The notes under the pieces are model-generated. The model searched no databases. It was not told where the DNA came from and saw nothing but the letters and a program-made list of their open reading frames with translations. Both the position numbers and the translations under genes were made by a program. Positions 7,931 to 16,264 of a stretch of DNA of 64,000 bases are shown here, piece by piece (position 1 is the stretch's first letter; every line of letters begins with the position of its first letter). The DNA comes from an uncultured Pseudomonadales bacterium. GTDB lineage: Bacteria; Pseudomonadota; Gammaproteobacteria; Pseudomonadales; Porticoccaceae. The stretch is taken from contig CALSSA010000007.1 of assembly GCA_943788875.1 (NCBI GenBank), positions 1 to 64,000 of the forward strand, read 5' to 3'.

Positions 7931-9490
7931 ATGACTAAACCCACATACTTTTTAGCGATAGATAATGGCACCCAGAGCATTCGCGCCATGATCTTTGATC
8001 ACCAGGGTACCCTGGTGGCCAAAAGCAAAGTGGACATAAAAGCTTATTCCGCCCCGCAGCCAGGCTGGGCTGAGCAGGAGGCTGAGTATTTCTGGTCAGT
8101 CTTATGTGAGGCCTGCAACCTACTCTGGCCTATGCTGGATTTCCCCCGGGAAGATATTAAAGCAGTCTCTATCACCACTCAGCGTGCAACTGCCGTGGCC
8201 ATGGCAGCAGATCATAAACCGGTACGCCCAGCCATTAGCTGGCTCGACCAGCGGGCAGTTGAAAGCAAACCTACCTTGGGCGCCTTTGAATCAGCGTTGA
8301 TGACTTTAGTTAAAGCCAAAAGCTTTGTCGATATGGTGCATCAACAGGCTGAAGCAAACTGGATAGCCCAGGAAGAACCGCAACTCTGGCAGCAAGTGGA
8401 TAAATTCTTACTGCTGTCCGGCTATCAGACCTACAGACTTACAGGGCAGTACAATGATGCTGTCGCCAGTCAGGTGGGCTATATTCCTTTTGATTTCAAA
8501 ACTCTCGGATGGGCCAGTAAAAAGGACTGGAAATGGCGCGCTGTGTGCGCAACTGAAGAGATGATGCCCGAGCTAAAACCCGCGGGGGACAGTCTGGGGA
8601 AGATCAGCCCGGCCGCCTCGGATGACACAGGTATCCCCGCCGGATTACCCTTGATTGCCAGCGGCTCGGACAAAGCCTGTGAAGTGCTGGGCACCGGTTG
8701 TCTGGATGCAGAAACTGGCAGCCTCAGCTATGGCACCATGGCCACGTTAAATATCACCAGTGATAAATATCTCGAAGCCATTCCCTATCACCCGGCCTAC
8801 CCCGGCGTTATGCCAGATTCTTACAATGTCGAGATGATGGTTGAGCGCGGCTACTGGATGGTCAATTGGTTTAAGCAGGAGTTTGGCCTGCACGAACAAA
8901 CCATCGCCGATAAAACTGGGATTGCGCCAGAGACTTTGTTTGATGAACTATTAGAGGCCGTGCCCGCAGGCTCAATGGGCCTCACCTTACAGCCCTATTG
9001 GGGCGGGGGTACCAATCATGCGGGTCCAGAGGCCAAAGGCGCCATTGTCGGTTTTACTGATGCCCACACCAGAGCTCATCTGTATCGGGCCATGATAGAA
9101 GGTCTAACCTATGCGCTGCGTGAAGGAAAAGAGCTAGTGGAAAAACGCAGCGGCGTACCACTCAAGCGGCTGGTTGTCTCTGGCGGTGGTTCACAGAGTG
9201 ATCAGGTGATGCAGATCACCGCAGATATCTTTGGCATGACCGTGGAGCGCCCGCATACCTATGAGACCTCTGGGCTTGGTGCTGCTATAGCGGCAGCTGT
9301 GGGCACTGGGGTATATAAAGATTTTCCAACTGCAGTGGCGCAGATGAGCCATGTTGCAGATCGCTTTGAACCACAATCTGAAAATCAGGCTATTTATCAG
9401 GCTCTGTACAGCGATGTGTATAAGAAAATGTACCGACATCTCAAGCCAACCTATGAAGCCATTCGCTCGATCACTGGTTATCCAGCATGA
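7931..9490 (+). CDS. FGGY family carbohydrate kinase (YgcE/glycerol kinase-like)
   Basis: About 519 residues with both FGGY actin-like ATPase halves. The phosphate-1 loop is AIDNGTQSIRA near the N terminus, and the adenosine motif region is LVVSGGGSQSDQ near residue 420. Glycerol kinase has DQGTTSSRA where this protein has DNGTQSIRA, so it belongs to a glycerol-kinase-related subgroup and not to GlpK itself. It resembles the E. coli YgcE group (from memory). ATG 7931 is preferred because GGTGG precedes it by about 5 bp; ATG 7919, four codons upstream, lacks a ribosome-binding site. It is the last gene of the AGPS-like/GlpD-like operon. The likely reaction is ATP-dependent phosphorylation of glycerol or a related polyol. 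Confidence 0.82.
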   Translation: MTKPTYFLAIDNGTQSIRAMIFDHQGTLVAKSKVDIKAYSAPQPGWAEQEAEYFWSVLCEACNLLWPMLDFPREDIKAVSITTQRATAVAMAADHKPVRPAISWLDQRAVESKPTLGAFESALMTLVKAKSFVDMVHQQAEANWIAQEEPQLWQQVDKFLLLSGYQTYRLTGQYNDAVASQVGYIPFDFKTLGWASKKDWKWRAVCATEEMMPELKPAGDSLGKISPAASDDTGIPAGLPLIASGSDKACEVLGTGCLDAETGSLSYGTMATLNITSDKYLEAIPYHPAYPGVMPDSYNVEMMVERGYWMVNWFKQEFGLHEQTIADKTGIAPETLFDELLEAVPAGSMGLTLQPYWGGGTNHAGPEAKGAIVGFTDAHTRAHLYRAMIEGLTYALREGKELVEKRSGVPLKRLVVSGGGSQSDQVMQITADIFGMTVERPHTYETSGLGAAIAAAVGTGVYKDFPTAVAQMSHVADRFEPQSENQAIYQALYSDVYKKMYRHLKPTYEAIRSITGYPA

Positions 9491-9494
9491 TTTC

Positions 9495-9521
9495 TGGCTG
9501 CCCATAAAAATGGCAGAGCCA
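9495..9521. terminator. Hairpin between convergent kinase and toxin-like genes
   Basis: Near-complementary arms GGCTGCCCAT and ATGGCAGAGCC flank a short A-rich loop, just after the kinase stop codon and 60 bp beyond the convergent gene's stop. There is no T-run, so it may act as a weak bidirectional terminator or only as mRNA end protection. Confidence 0.3.
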
Positions 9522-9580
9522 ATTGCTTAGCCCTGCCAATAGATTGCAGCGTAGAGTTTATTGTTTTTGGGAATCTTTCT

Positions 9581-10765
9581 CTAAGCTGCTGTTTTACTCT
9601 TTTGAGTCTGCAAATTATTGTAGTAGCTAATAATATCCACAGTTTGGCCCTTGGCTGTAGCGGCCTGAACTTCAGCAGATGACATACCCACCTTAAGCTG
9701 CGCATCATTAACATTGAGATCAAGATGCAAATCCCCCGCCTGCTTGTAAGCCGCATTCCATTCTGCAATAGCACCATCAAGTTCAACTCCAACTGCTGCA
9801 AAGTTAGCGGAGCCGGCATCAGCTACTGCTGTCTTGATATCGTTAACCGCAGTATTGACATCAGTTTGCAGAATTTGCCATTCATTTAAAATAGCCTGCA
9901 GGTTACTCTCGATCTCGACAGTCTGGGCTGACATTGCTGCAAAGTTTTTCGACAGTACATGTAATGTGGATACATCTGCAGTCAGCCCGGTGATCTGCGC
10001 TTCATCCGCTTTAATCGCCGCATTGTCAGTTTTTATTTTCAACCCATCGATAACGATATAGGTAGTGGCTACCGCCACCACAGGACCAAGTACAAACCAT
10101 ACCAGGGCACCTTCAGGAAAGGCTGCAATGGTCGCTACGGTGCCCAAAGTGAGTGCAATACCATCGGCAATACCCAGTGCAACAATTGATGCGGTCAGGC
10201 TTTTAATCTCTGCATGCAGAGTATCAATATCCTGATTCAGCTTGTCGATCTGGGCCTGATCAGCACTGGCCGCTTTGGTTGAATCATCGGCAATGGTTTG
10301 CAAGTTGGTTGCTATAGCTGGCAACTCATCCTTAAAACTTTTAATCGCATTAAGTGCACCAGTGATAAATGTCACCACCAAACTAAAGGTACTATTTACG
10401 TTGCTAAGATCTGTATTCAATGTATCTAGGGCAGTTTTATTACTAGGATCAGCCTGCAAGGTCTGAGCCTGAGTCTTGGCGTTAGCCAGTAGCTGAGTGA
10501 TGGTTGAGTTATAACTTTTTACATCATCGGGCACATTGAGCAAGCGGGCCATAACGTTATTGACCCAGGTTAATGCCCCGGCATCTGCTTTCTCATAAGC
10601 AGACTGAAATTCTTTCCAGTCCGGTGGGTTTTGATTCAGGGTGGGCAAGCTTGAAGAAAGAACACTGGTAATCAAAGTGTTTACTGCAACTACATTCTGC
10701 TTATAGGAGTTTTGTTTAACCGCTAGTGATACTGCGTTTTTTTTAATTGCGTTGGCAAGTGCCAT
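9581..10765 (-). CDS. Putative ClyA/MakA/Hbl-type alpha-pore-forming toxin
   Basis: 394 residues, almost wholly helical by composition. Long heptad-like amphipathic stretches (about 85-190 and 245-315) flank one strongly hydrophobic segment at residues 191-240. It contains LGIADGIALTLGTVATIAAF, then Pro, then VWFVLGPVVAVATTYIVI: two hydrophobic arms with a turn. Five-helix bundle plus hydrophobic hairpin head is the layout of the ClyA superfamily (HblB/NheA, Cry6Aa, AhlB, MakA). No Sec signal peptide is visible, as in ClyA and MakA. The start ATG has AGAGGA 7 bp upstream. No partner toxin subunit lies next to it; both neighbours are metabolic. The assignment is by architecture, not by a recognised signature, so a non-toxin coiled-coil membrane protein remains possible. 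Confidence 0.6.
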   Translation of the reverse strand: MALANAIKKNAVSLAVKQNSYKQNVVAVNTLITSVLSSSLPTLNQNPPDWKEFQSAYEKADAGALTWVNNVMARLLNVPDDVKSYNSTITQLLANAKTQAQTLQADPSNKTALDTLNTDLSNVNSTFSLVVTFITGALNAIKSFKDELPAIATNLQTIADDSTKAASADQAQIDKLNQDIDTLHAEIKSLTASIVALGIADGIALTLGTVATIAAFPEGALVWFVLGPVVAVATTYIVIDGLKIKTDNAAIKADEAQITGLTADVSTLHVLSKNFAAMSAQTVEIESNLQAILNEWQILQTDVNTAVNDIKTAVADAGSANFAAVGVELDGAIAEWNAAYKQAGDLHLDLNVNDAQLKVGMSSAEVQAATAKGQTVDIISYYNNLQTQKSKTAA

Positions 10766-10976
10766 GTTGACGTCCTCTGTTTTTTATTTGTGAAATGTGT
10801 TGCTTCATTCCTCTCGAAGCCCGGCAAGGTTAGTGAGCTGTCGGCAATAAAAACAGGAACGGGCGCGCAGTTTTGAGGCTATAGAACAGGGATCAGTGGT
10901 GATGCACAGTCAAGGTGGGATGCTGTAGTCATTGTGCTGAGGAAAATGTGATTTTGCGTTGCTTAATTATTAACAG

Positions 10977-11022
10977 CATCTCGAACCAAACTGTGAGCAA
11001 GCTCAGCCTTCAGTTCGAGATG
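10977..11022. repeat. Long interrupted inverted repeat between toxin-like gene and aminotransferase
   Basis: Perfect 10-bp outer arms (CATCTCGAAC and GTTCGAGATG) enclose a second perfect 5-bp stem (TGAGC/GCTCA) with a 2-base loop. The element lies in the 278-bp gap, immediately downstream of where the toxin-like gene's promoter must be. It has no T-run on either strand, so it looks more like an operator or RNA structure than an intrinsic terminator. The rest of the gap shows nothing I can name. Confidence 0.5.
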
Positions 11023-11043
11023 GTCGGGAAATAAACTTGATAG

Positions 11044-12393
11044 TCAGACTAAAAGGTTCTCTTTATGACAATATTGCAATGTGCCATCCAGTGCCAGTGC
11101 AACTATGGCCATCATCTCATCAATCTGAGCATTGGTAATAATCAATGGCGGGCAAAAGCCCAGACTGGAACCTGCCACGGCACGGATCAATAGCCCATTA
11201 TCCTGGGCCATCTTCTGCGCATAGCCACCCACAGCTCCACCCACAAATGGCTCTCCGGTTTGTTTGTTGGCGACCAACTCAATAGCACCAAGCAAGCCGC
11301 GGCCCCGAACTTCGCCAACTAAAGGATGGCCGGCAAATTCAGCCAGACGCTTTTGCAGATACTCGCCGGTTATTGCGGCTTGCTCAAAGATCTGATCACG
11401 CTGAAATATCTCTTGGGTTTTTAGTGCAACTGCACAGGCCACGGGATGACCTGAGTAGGTATAACCATGACCAAAGGCACCGGCATTAGCGGTCTGCTCA
11501 ATCATGGCGTCGTAGATATCACGACGGATTGCAGATGCACTGATGGGCATATAGGCCGAGGACAGCTGCTTGGCAAAGGTCATCATATCCGGAGATTCAA
11601 TACCCATTGTGGTGCAGCCAAAGTCACTGCCTGTGCGACCAAAACCAGTAATTACTTCGTCAGCCCAGAACATAATGCCGTACTTATTTAGCACTGTTTG
11701 AACTTTTTGATAGTAACCTTGCGGCGGCACAATAACGCCACTAGCACCGGTAATTGGTTCAGCAATAAAGGCGGCTATGGTATCCGGCCCCTCGCGCAAA
11801 ATCATGGATTCCAGATTACCGACAATGCGGTCAACAAATTCTGTCTCGGATTCTTGGCCCTGCTTGCCACGGTAATAATGGGGATGGTCGGTGCGCAAAA
11901 TACCCAGCGCATCAACCGGCAAATCAAAATGATTTTGAGTGACCGGCAGACCAGTTAATGAGGCCGCGGCCACGGTTACACCATGGTAGGAACGCTCCCG
12001 GGCAATAATTTTGCGGCGCTCAGGCTTGCCTATGGCCTCATGGTAGTAGCGCAGTAACTTGATATGGGTATCATTGGCGTCGCTGCCGGAATTGCCGAAA
12101 GACAGTACCGCATCATCCATTGGAATCATCTCGGCCAGCTTGTCCGCCAGATCAATGGCGACCTGATGGGTTTTGCCACCAAACATATGACTAAAAGTCA
12201 GCTTGCTCATCTGCTCGGTGGTGGTATCAATCAGCTCCTGATTGCCATACCCCAGAGCAGTGCACCACAGACCCGCCAGACCCTCGAGATATTTATTGCC
12301 CTCTTTGTCCCACACATAGCAGCCCTCACCTCGCTCAATGGTGATCTGCTCTATGGCTTTAAAATTGGTTGTTGGATAAATTAAATGGGTCAT
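11044..12393 (-). CDS. Class III aminotransferase (omega-amino acid/GABA type)
   Basis: 449 residues, fold-type I PLP enzyme. GNSGSDAND at about 100-108 would bind the PLP phosphate, DEV at 245-247 holds the Asp that contacts the pyridine nitrogen, and Lys275 (FAKQLSSAYMPI) is the Schiff-base lysine. Length and motifs fit the omega-amino acid:pyruvate or GABA/putrescine aminotransferase group. The next gene upstream on the same strand (72 bp) is a succinate-semialdehyde dehydrogenase, which favours GABA, putrescine or beta-alanine as amino donor. The exact substrate is not readable from sequence. Confidence 0.85.
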   Translation of the reverse strand: MTHLIYPTTNFKAIEQITIERGEGCYVWDKEGNKYLEGLAGLWCTALGYGNQELIDTTTEQMSKLTFSHMFGGKTHQVAIDLADKLAEMIPMDDAVLSFGNSGSDANDTHIKLLRYYHEAIGKPERRKIIARERSYHGVTVAAASLTGLPVTQNHFDLPVDALGILRTDHPHYYRGKQGQESETEFVDRIVGNLESMILREGPDTIAAFIAEPITGASGVIVPPQGYYQKVQTVLNKYGIMFWADEVITGFGRTGSDFGCTTMGIESPDMMTFAKQLSSAYMPISASAIRRDIYDAMIEQTANAGAFGHGYTYSGHPVACAVALKTQEIFQRDQIFEQAAITGEYLQKRLAEFAGHPLVGEVRGRGLLGAIELVANKQTGEPFVGGAVGGYAQKMAQDNGLLIRAVAGSSLGFCPPLIITNAQIDEMMAIVALALDGTLQYCHKENLLV

Positions 12394-12465
12394 AGCACTA
12401 CTCGTTTATTTCTTCTTATTATTGGAAACTCTGGTTAGCTCGAAATTTTACGGGCTATCTATTGG

Positions 12466-13941
12466 TTAGCCATCTATTCCACCCAGGCAGATATATTTAA
12501 TTTCCAGATAGTCGTCGAGACCATATTTCGATCCCTCGCGACCACCACCAGATTCTTTAACACCACCAAAGGGCGCCATCTCATTGGAGATAACGCCTTC
12601 ATTAACACCAACAATTCCGTATTCAAGCTGTTCGGCAACACGGTATACCCGGCCAATATCTCTGGAATAGAAATAGGCGGCTAAACCGAACTCGGTATCA
12701 TTGGCCATTTGCACCACTTCGTCTTCTGTCTCAAATGTAAACAATGGTGCAACAGGGCCAAAAATCTCTTCCGAGAATACGCGCATATCCTTAGTCACCC
12801 CAGTCAAAATAGTTGGCTTAACAAAGGACCCGCCCAGCTCACTGCGACCACCCCCAAGAGTGATTGATGCCCCTTTAGCCACAGCATCATCAATAAACTC
12901 ACAGACTCCGATGGCCGCTTTCTCATCGATAAGAGGGCCTACAGTCACGCCTTCATCTGCACCGCTACCCAGTACCAGATTTGCGGCTGCCTGCTTGAGT
13001 TTGGCGGCGAATTCATCGTAGATACCAGCCTGCACAATAATGCGGTTGGAACAGACACAGGTCTGCCCTGCATTGCGATATTTGGAAACCATAGCGCCCT
13101 GCACCGCTGCATCTATGTCGGCATCATCAAAAACAATGAATGGTGCATTGCCGCCCAGTTCCATGGAAGTCCGCTTTACCGTTGCAGCGCATTCAGCCAT
13201 CAACTGCTTGCCGACCGGAGTTGATCCGGTAAAGGTGACTTTGCGCACAATCGGGTTGCTGGTGAGTTCGGCACCAATTTCTCCAGTGCGGCCTGTGACC
13301 ATATTGACCAAGCCTTTAGGGAACCCGGCTCGTTCGGCCAGTTCCATCAGTGCCAGTGCTGACAATGGAGTCGCATTGGCGGGCTTGCACACCACGGCAC
13401 AGCCAGCAGCAATGGCCGGGGCTATTTTTCGAGTCAACATAGCATTGGGGAAATTCCAGGGAGTAATACAGGCCACTACCCCCACTGGCTGTTTGATCAC
13501 CATTATGCGTTTGTCATTGGAGGGCTGAGGCACAATATCCCCATAGACGCGCTTGGACTCCTCACTAAACCACTCGGCATAGTTAGCGCCATAGGCGATT
13601 TCACCACGGGCTTCGGCCAGTGGTTTGCCCTGCTCTGCAGTCAGCAACTGGGCTAAATCTTCCTGGTTTTCCATCATCAGATTAAACCAGTTGCGCAATA
13701 CCGAGGCGCGCTCTTTGGCTGTGGTTTTGGCCCAGGCTTTTTGCGCCACTTCAGCTGCTTCAATCATGCGGCGAGTTTCAGCAGTGCCACATTTGGCTAC
13801 CTGTGCCACAACGTCGCCTGTGGCGGGATTGGTGACTGCCAGCGTCTCACCCGAGTCTGCATCTACCCATTGGCCGTCTATGTAGGCCTGAGATTTAATA
13901 AGGCTGGGATCATTCAGTAATAAAGTCATCGAATTGTCCAT
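12466..13941 (-). CDS. gabD: Succinate-semialdehyde dehydrogenase, NAD(P)+
   Basis: 491 residues, a full-length aldehyde dehydrogenase of the GabD group. The cofactor region includes TPWNFPNAMLTRKIAPA near 160 and FTGSTPVG at 237-244. The general base is Glu261 (MELGGNAPF) and the nucleophile is Cys295 (AGQTCVC). The second Cys two residues later is typical of GabD. It oxidises succinate semialdehyde to succinate, which the downstream aminotransferase would supply from GABA. Starts at residue 1 or 5 are both possible. It is transcribed away from the DUF2459 gene, with a 194-bp divergent promoter region. Confidence 0.88.
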   Translation of the reverse strand: MDNSMTLLLNDPSLIKSQAYIDGQWVDADSGETLAVTNPATGDVVAQVAKCGTAETRRMIEAAEVAQKAWAKTTAKERASVLRNWFNLMMENQEDLAQLLTAEQGKPLAEARGEIAYGANYAEWFSEESKRVYGDIVPQPSNDKRIMVIKQPVGVVACITPWNFPNAMLTRKIAPAIAAGCAVVCKPANATPLSALALMELAERAGFPKGLVNMVTGRTGEIGAELTSNPIVRKVTFTGSTPVGKQLMAECAATVKRTSMELGGNAPFIVFDDADIDAAVQGAMVSKYRNAGQTCVCSNRIIVQAGIYDEFAAKLKQAAANLVLGSGADEGVTVGPLIDEKAAIGVCEFIDDAVAKGASITLGGGRSELGGSFVKPTILTGVTKDMRVFSEEIFGPVAPLFTFETEDEVVQMANDTEFGLAAYFYSRDIGRVYRVAEQLEYGIVGVNEGVISNEMAPFGGVKESGGGREGSKYGLDDYLEIKYICLGGIDG

Positions 13942-14135
13942 TAACTGTGCGATTAAGCTATCTTTGGTTTACTGGAACAATAACATAGCCTAATTTTCCA
14001 GAATAGTGATGCACCTGTATGACAGAGACAATACCCATGTATAGGTATATCGCTGCATACTAGGTTGATAGCGGCAGATAACGATTGTCAGGCATAACAA
14101 AAAGACTGTAATCTGGTGAAACGAGGGCATATAGA

Positions 14136-14705
14136 ATGGCTGATTCTGAATTACATTTTATTCGTGATGGTATTCATACCCATCTCGCCCTGCCTGCAGC
14201 AAAATTACTTGCTCTGGTGCCTCAGCTAAACGACTATTTTCACGACTGCCAATGGATCCGAGTGGGATGGGGCGACAACCGCTACTATGGTGCCGAGCAC
14301 CAACCATTATGGCTGGGACTGCGTGCGCTGATTTTGCCCACTTCAGCGGTTGTAGGTCTGCTGGGGACAGACGATCTACTTAAAACAGTCAGTGATAACG
14401 GCAATCTCTATAGCATCAGTCTCAGCGAAGAGCTGTTGGATTCTGTGGCTCTATTTATCAGCCGCCACTTCAAGCTGGACAAATTTGATCAACTAACCAA
14501 AGTGCGTGACCGCACCTGCGGCACTCAGTTCTTTAAATCCCGCGGCACTTATCTGGCACTCAATACCTGCAATAACTGGACCTCACATGGCCTTAGCCGC
14601 GCCGGATTAGATGTTCATCCATTAGTTATGTTTCTCCCCGGTCAGGTTGAGCGCACCGTGCGCAAAAACGGTTATTCACCCATTAGAGAGCAATTACCCA
14701 GTTGA
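14136..14705 (+). CDS. DUF2459 family protein
   Basis: 189 residues. It begins HFIRDGIHTHLALP, has a WGDNRYY motif near residue 45, and carries LNTCNNWTSHGLSRAGLDV near residue 147. These are the conserved elements I associate with DUF2459 (TIGR02117), a family of unknown function; its Cys-containing NTCNNW motif and His residues suggest a papain-like or related hydrolase fold (inference). There is no signal peptide, whereas many members have an N-terminal membrane segment, so this copy seems soluble. It lies 65 bp before the second aminotransferase gene on the same strand. Confidence 0.72.
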   Translation: MADSELHFIRDGIHTHLALPAAKLLALVPQLNDYFHDCQWIRVGWGDNRYYGAEHQPLWLGLRALILPTSAVVGLLGTDDLLKTVSDNGNLYSISLSEELLDSVALFISRHFKLDKFDQLTKVRDRTCGTQFFKSRGTYLALNTCNNWTSHGLSRAGLDVHPLVMFLPGQVERTVRKNGYSPIREQLPS

Positions 14706-14770
14706 GGGTATAAGGGTTTATGCCGACCCATCAGTAATCTATCAGCTTTAATTTACGACTCAGGTGCAGT

Positions 14771-16180
14771 ATGAGCGCAGCAGATAATATCGATTTCACC
14801 CAATACGATACTCAAGCCATTAGCAACAGTGACAGGGACCATTTTCTGCATCCCTGGCAGGTCTTCGATGCTATTGCCGAGGAAGGAGCATTGCCCATTG
14901 CCGCCGCCGAAGGTGCCTATATTTATGACAGTGATGGCAAGCGCTATCTGGATGCCGTGGGCGGGCTCTGGTGTACCAATATTGGTATGGGTCGAGATGA
15001 AATGGCTGATGCGATTGCCGATCAAGTGCGCCAGATGGCTTATGCCAGTCCATTTGTCGATATGACCAATATTCCCGCCGCGACTCTGGCCGCCAAACTG
15101 GCTGGGCTGGCCCCGGGAAACCTTAATCATGTGGCTCTATCCTGCGGCGGCTCTACGGCCATAGATACTGCCTATCGGCTGATTCATTTTTATCAGAACT
15201 GTCGTGGCAAGCATGATAAAAAACATGTGATATCCAGAGTTAACTCCTACCATGGCTCTACCTATGCCTCTATGTCGATCGGCGGCAAGCCCGGGGATCA
15301 CCCCCCAGAGTTCGATTACATTCAGGATACGATTCACCATATCTCCTGCCCTAACTATTACCGCGCAGAGGCCGGGGTTAGCGAAGCCGATTTTCTTGCG
15401 GCGACATTGCAGGAGCTGGAAGATAAAATTTTACAGGTGGGGCCAGACAAGGTTGCGGCCTTTTTTGCCGAGCCTGTATTTGGCGCCGGTGGCGTTATTG
15501 TGCCCCCTCAGGGCTACCATCGGGGGACCTGGGAGATCTGCCAGAAATATGATGTGCTGTATGTCTCTGACGAGGTAGTCACTGCCTTTGGCCGGCTTGG
15601 CCACTGGTTTGCTTCAAAAGAGGTATTTGATTTTCAGCCGGACATTATCTGCTCGGCCAAAGGTCTGACCTCCGGTTATCAGCCTCTGGGGGCAACCATC
15701 TACTCCAGCGATATTCATCAAGTCATCAGTGAGCTGGGCCAGGGCCGCTGCTTTACCCATGGTTTTACCTATTCCGGACATCCGGTTGCCTGTGCCGCGG
15801 CACTGAAAAATATAGAGATTATGGAGCGCGAAAAACTGCTGCCCCATGTACAGTATATTGGCCCCTATTTTCAGCAGCAGCTGCAAACCCTGAGCGACCT
15901 GCCTATTGTGGGTGATGTGCGCGGTGTGGGTCTGATGGCCTGTGTTGAATTTGTCAAAGACAAAACCAGCAAAGCGCTGTTTCCAGAGGAGTTGGACATT
16001 GGAAAATGGATTTCTAATCAGGCGGATAGCAAAGGCTTGATTGTGCGCCCGATTATAAATCTCAATGTGATGTCACCCCCATTGATTGTTGATCGAGAGC
16101 AGGTCGATTTTATTGTTACCACATTGCGCGAAAGCATTCTTGCCTGCGTGGATGACCTGAGACAGCACGGCCACCTGTAA
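14771..16180 (+). CDS. Class III aminotransferase
   Basis: 469 residues, fold-type I PLP enzyme distinct from the 11.0-kb paralogue. CGGSTAIDTA (125-134) would bind PLP phosphate, Asp267 and Glu268 lie in VSDEVVTAFGRLG, and Lys297 (CSAKGLTSGY) is the Schiff-base lysine. HGFTYSGHPVACAAAL is the usual omega-aminotransferase signature. The group includes taurine-, beta-alanine- and putrescine-pyruvate aminotransferases; the donor here is unknown. The gene stands alone between DUF2459 and hslV. With gabD and the other aminotransferase it suggests catabolism of several omega-amino compounds. Confidence 0.83.
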   Translation: MSAADNIDFTQYDTQAISNSDRDHFLHPWQVFDAIAEEGALPIAAAEGAYIYDSDGKRYLDAVGGLWCTNIGMGRDEMADAIADQVRQMAYASPFVDMTNIPAATLAAKLAGLAPGNLNHVALSCGGSTAIDTAYRLIHFYQNCRGKHDKKHVISRVNSYHGSTYASMSIGGKPGDHPPEFDYIQDTIHHISCPNYYRAEAGVSEADFLAATLQELEDKILQVGPDKVAAFFAEPVFGAGGVIVPPQGYHRGTWEICQKYDVLYVSDEVVTAFGRLGHWFASKEVFDFQPDIICSAKGLTSGYQPLGATIYSSDIHQVISELGQGRCFTHGFTYSGHPVACAAALKNIEIMEREKLLPHVQYIGPYFQQQLQTLSDLPIVGDVRGVGLMACVEFVKDKTSKALFPEELDIGKWISNQADSKGLIVRPIINLNVMSPPLIVDREQVDFIVTTLRESILACVDDLRQHGHL

Positions 16181-16201
16181 CTAATTAATTGCTGTGCAGG
16201 T

Positions 16202-16229
16202 ATTGATATTTAATCACCAGACCCCATCT
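16202..16229 (+). promoter_or_regulatory. Candidate sigma-32 heat-shock promoter of hslVU
   Basis: A -10-like CCCCATCT (16222-16229) matches the sigma-32 consensus CCCCATNT. ATTGAT (16202-16207) stands 14 bp upstream where CTTGAA is expected. hslVU is a classical heat-shock operon, which supports the reading. The -35 match is partial. Confidence 0.5.
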
Positions 16230-16264
16230 CTACCCTAGGAAACCATATTAAGGTAGACAGTCAG

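Noticed and set aside
10766-10976. Riboswitch upstream of the toxin-like gene
   Set aside because: The leader has some GC-rich pieces, but I could not match cyclic-di-GMP or any other riboswitch consensus.
13040-13528. 162-codon plus-strand frame inside gabD
   Set aside because: Antisense to a full-length aldehyde dehydrogenase with intact motifs; no independent evidence.
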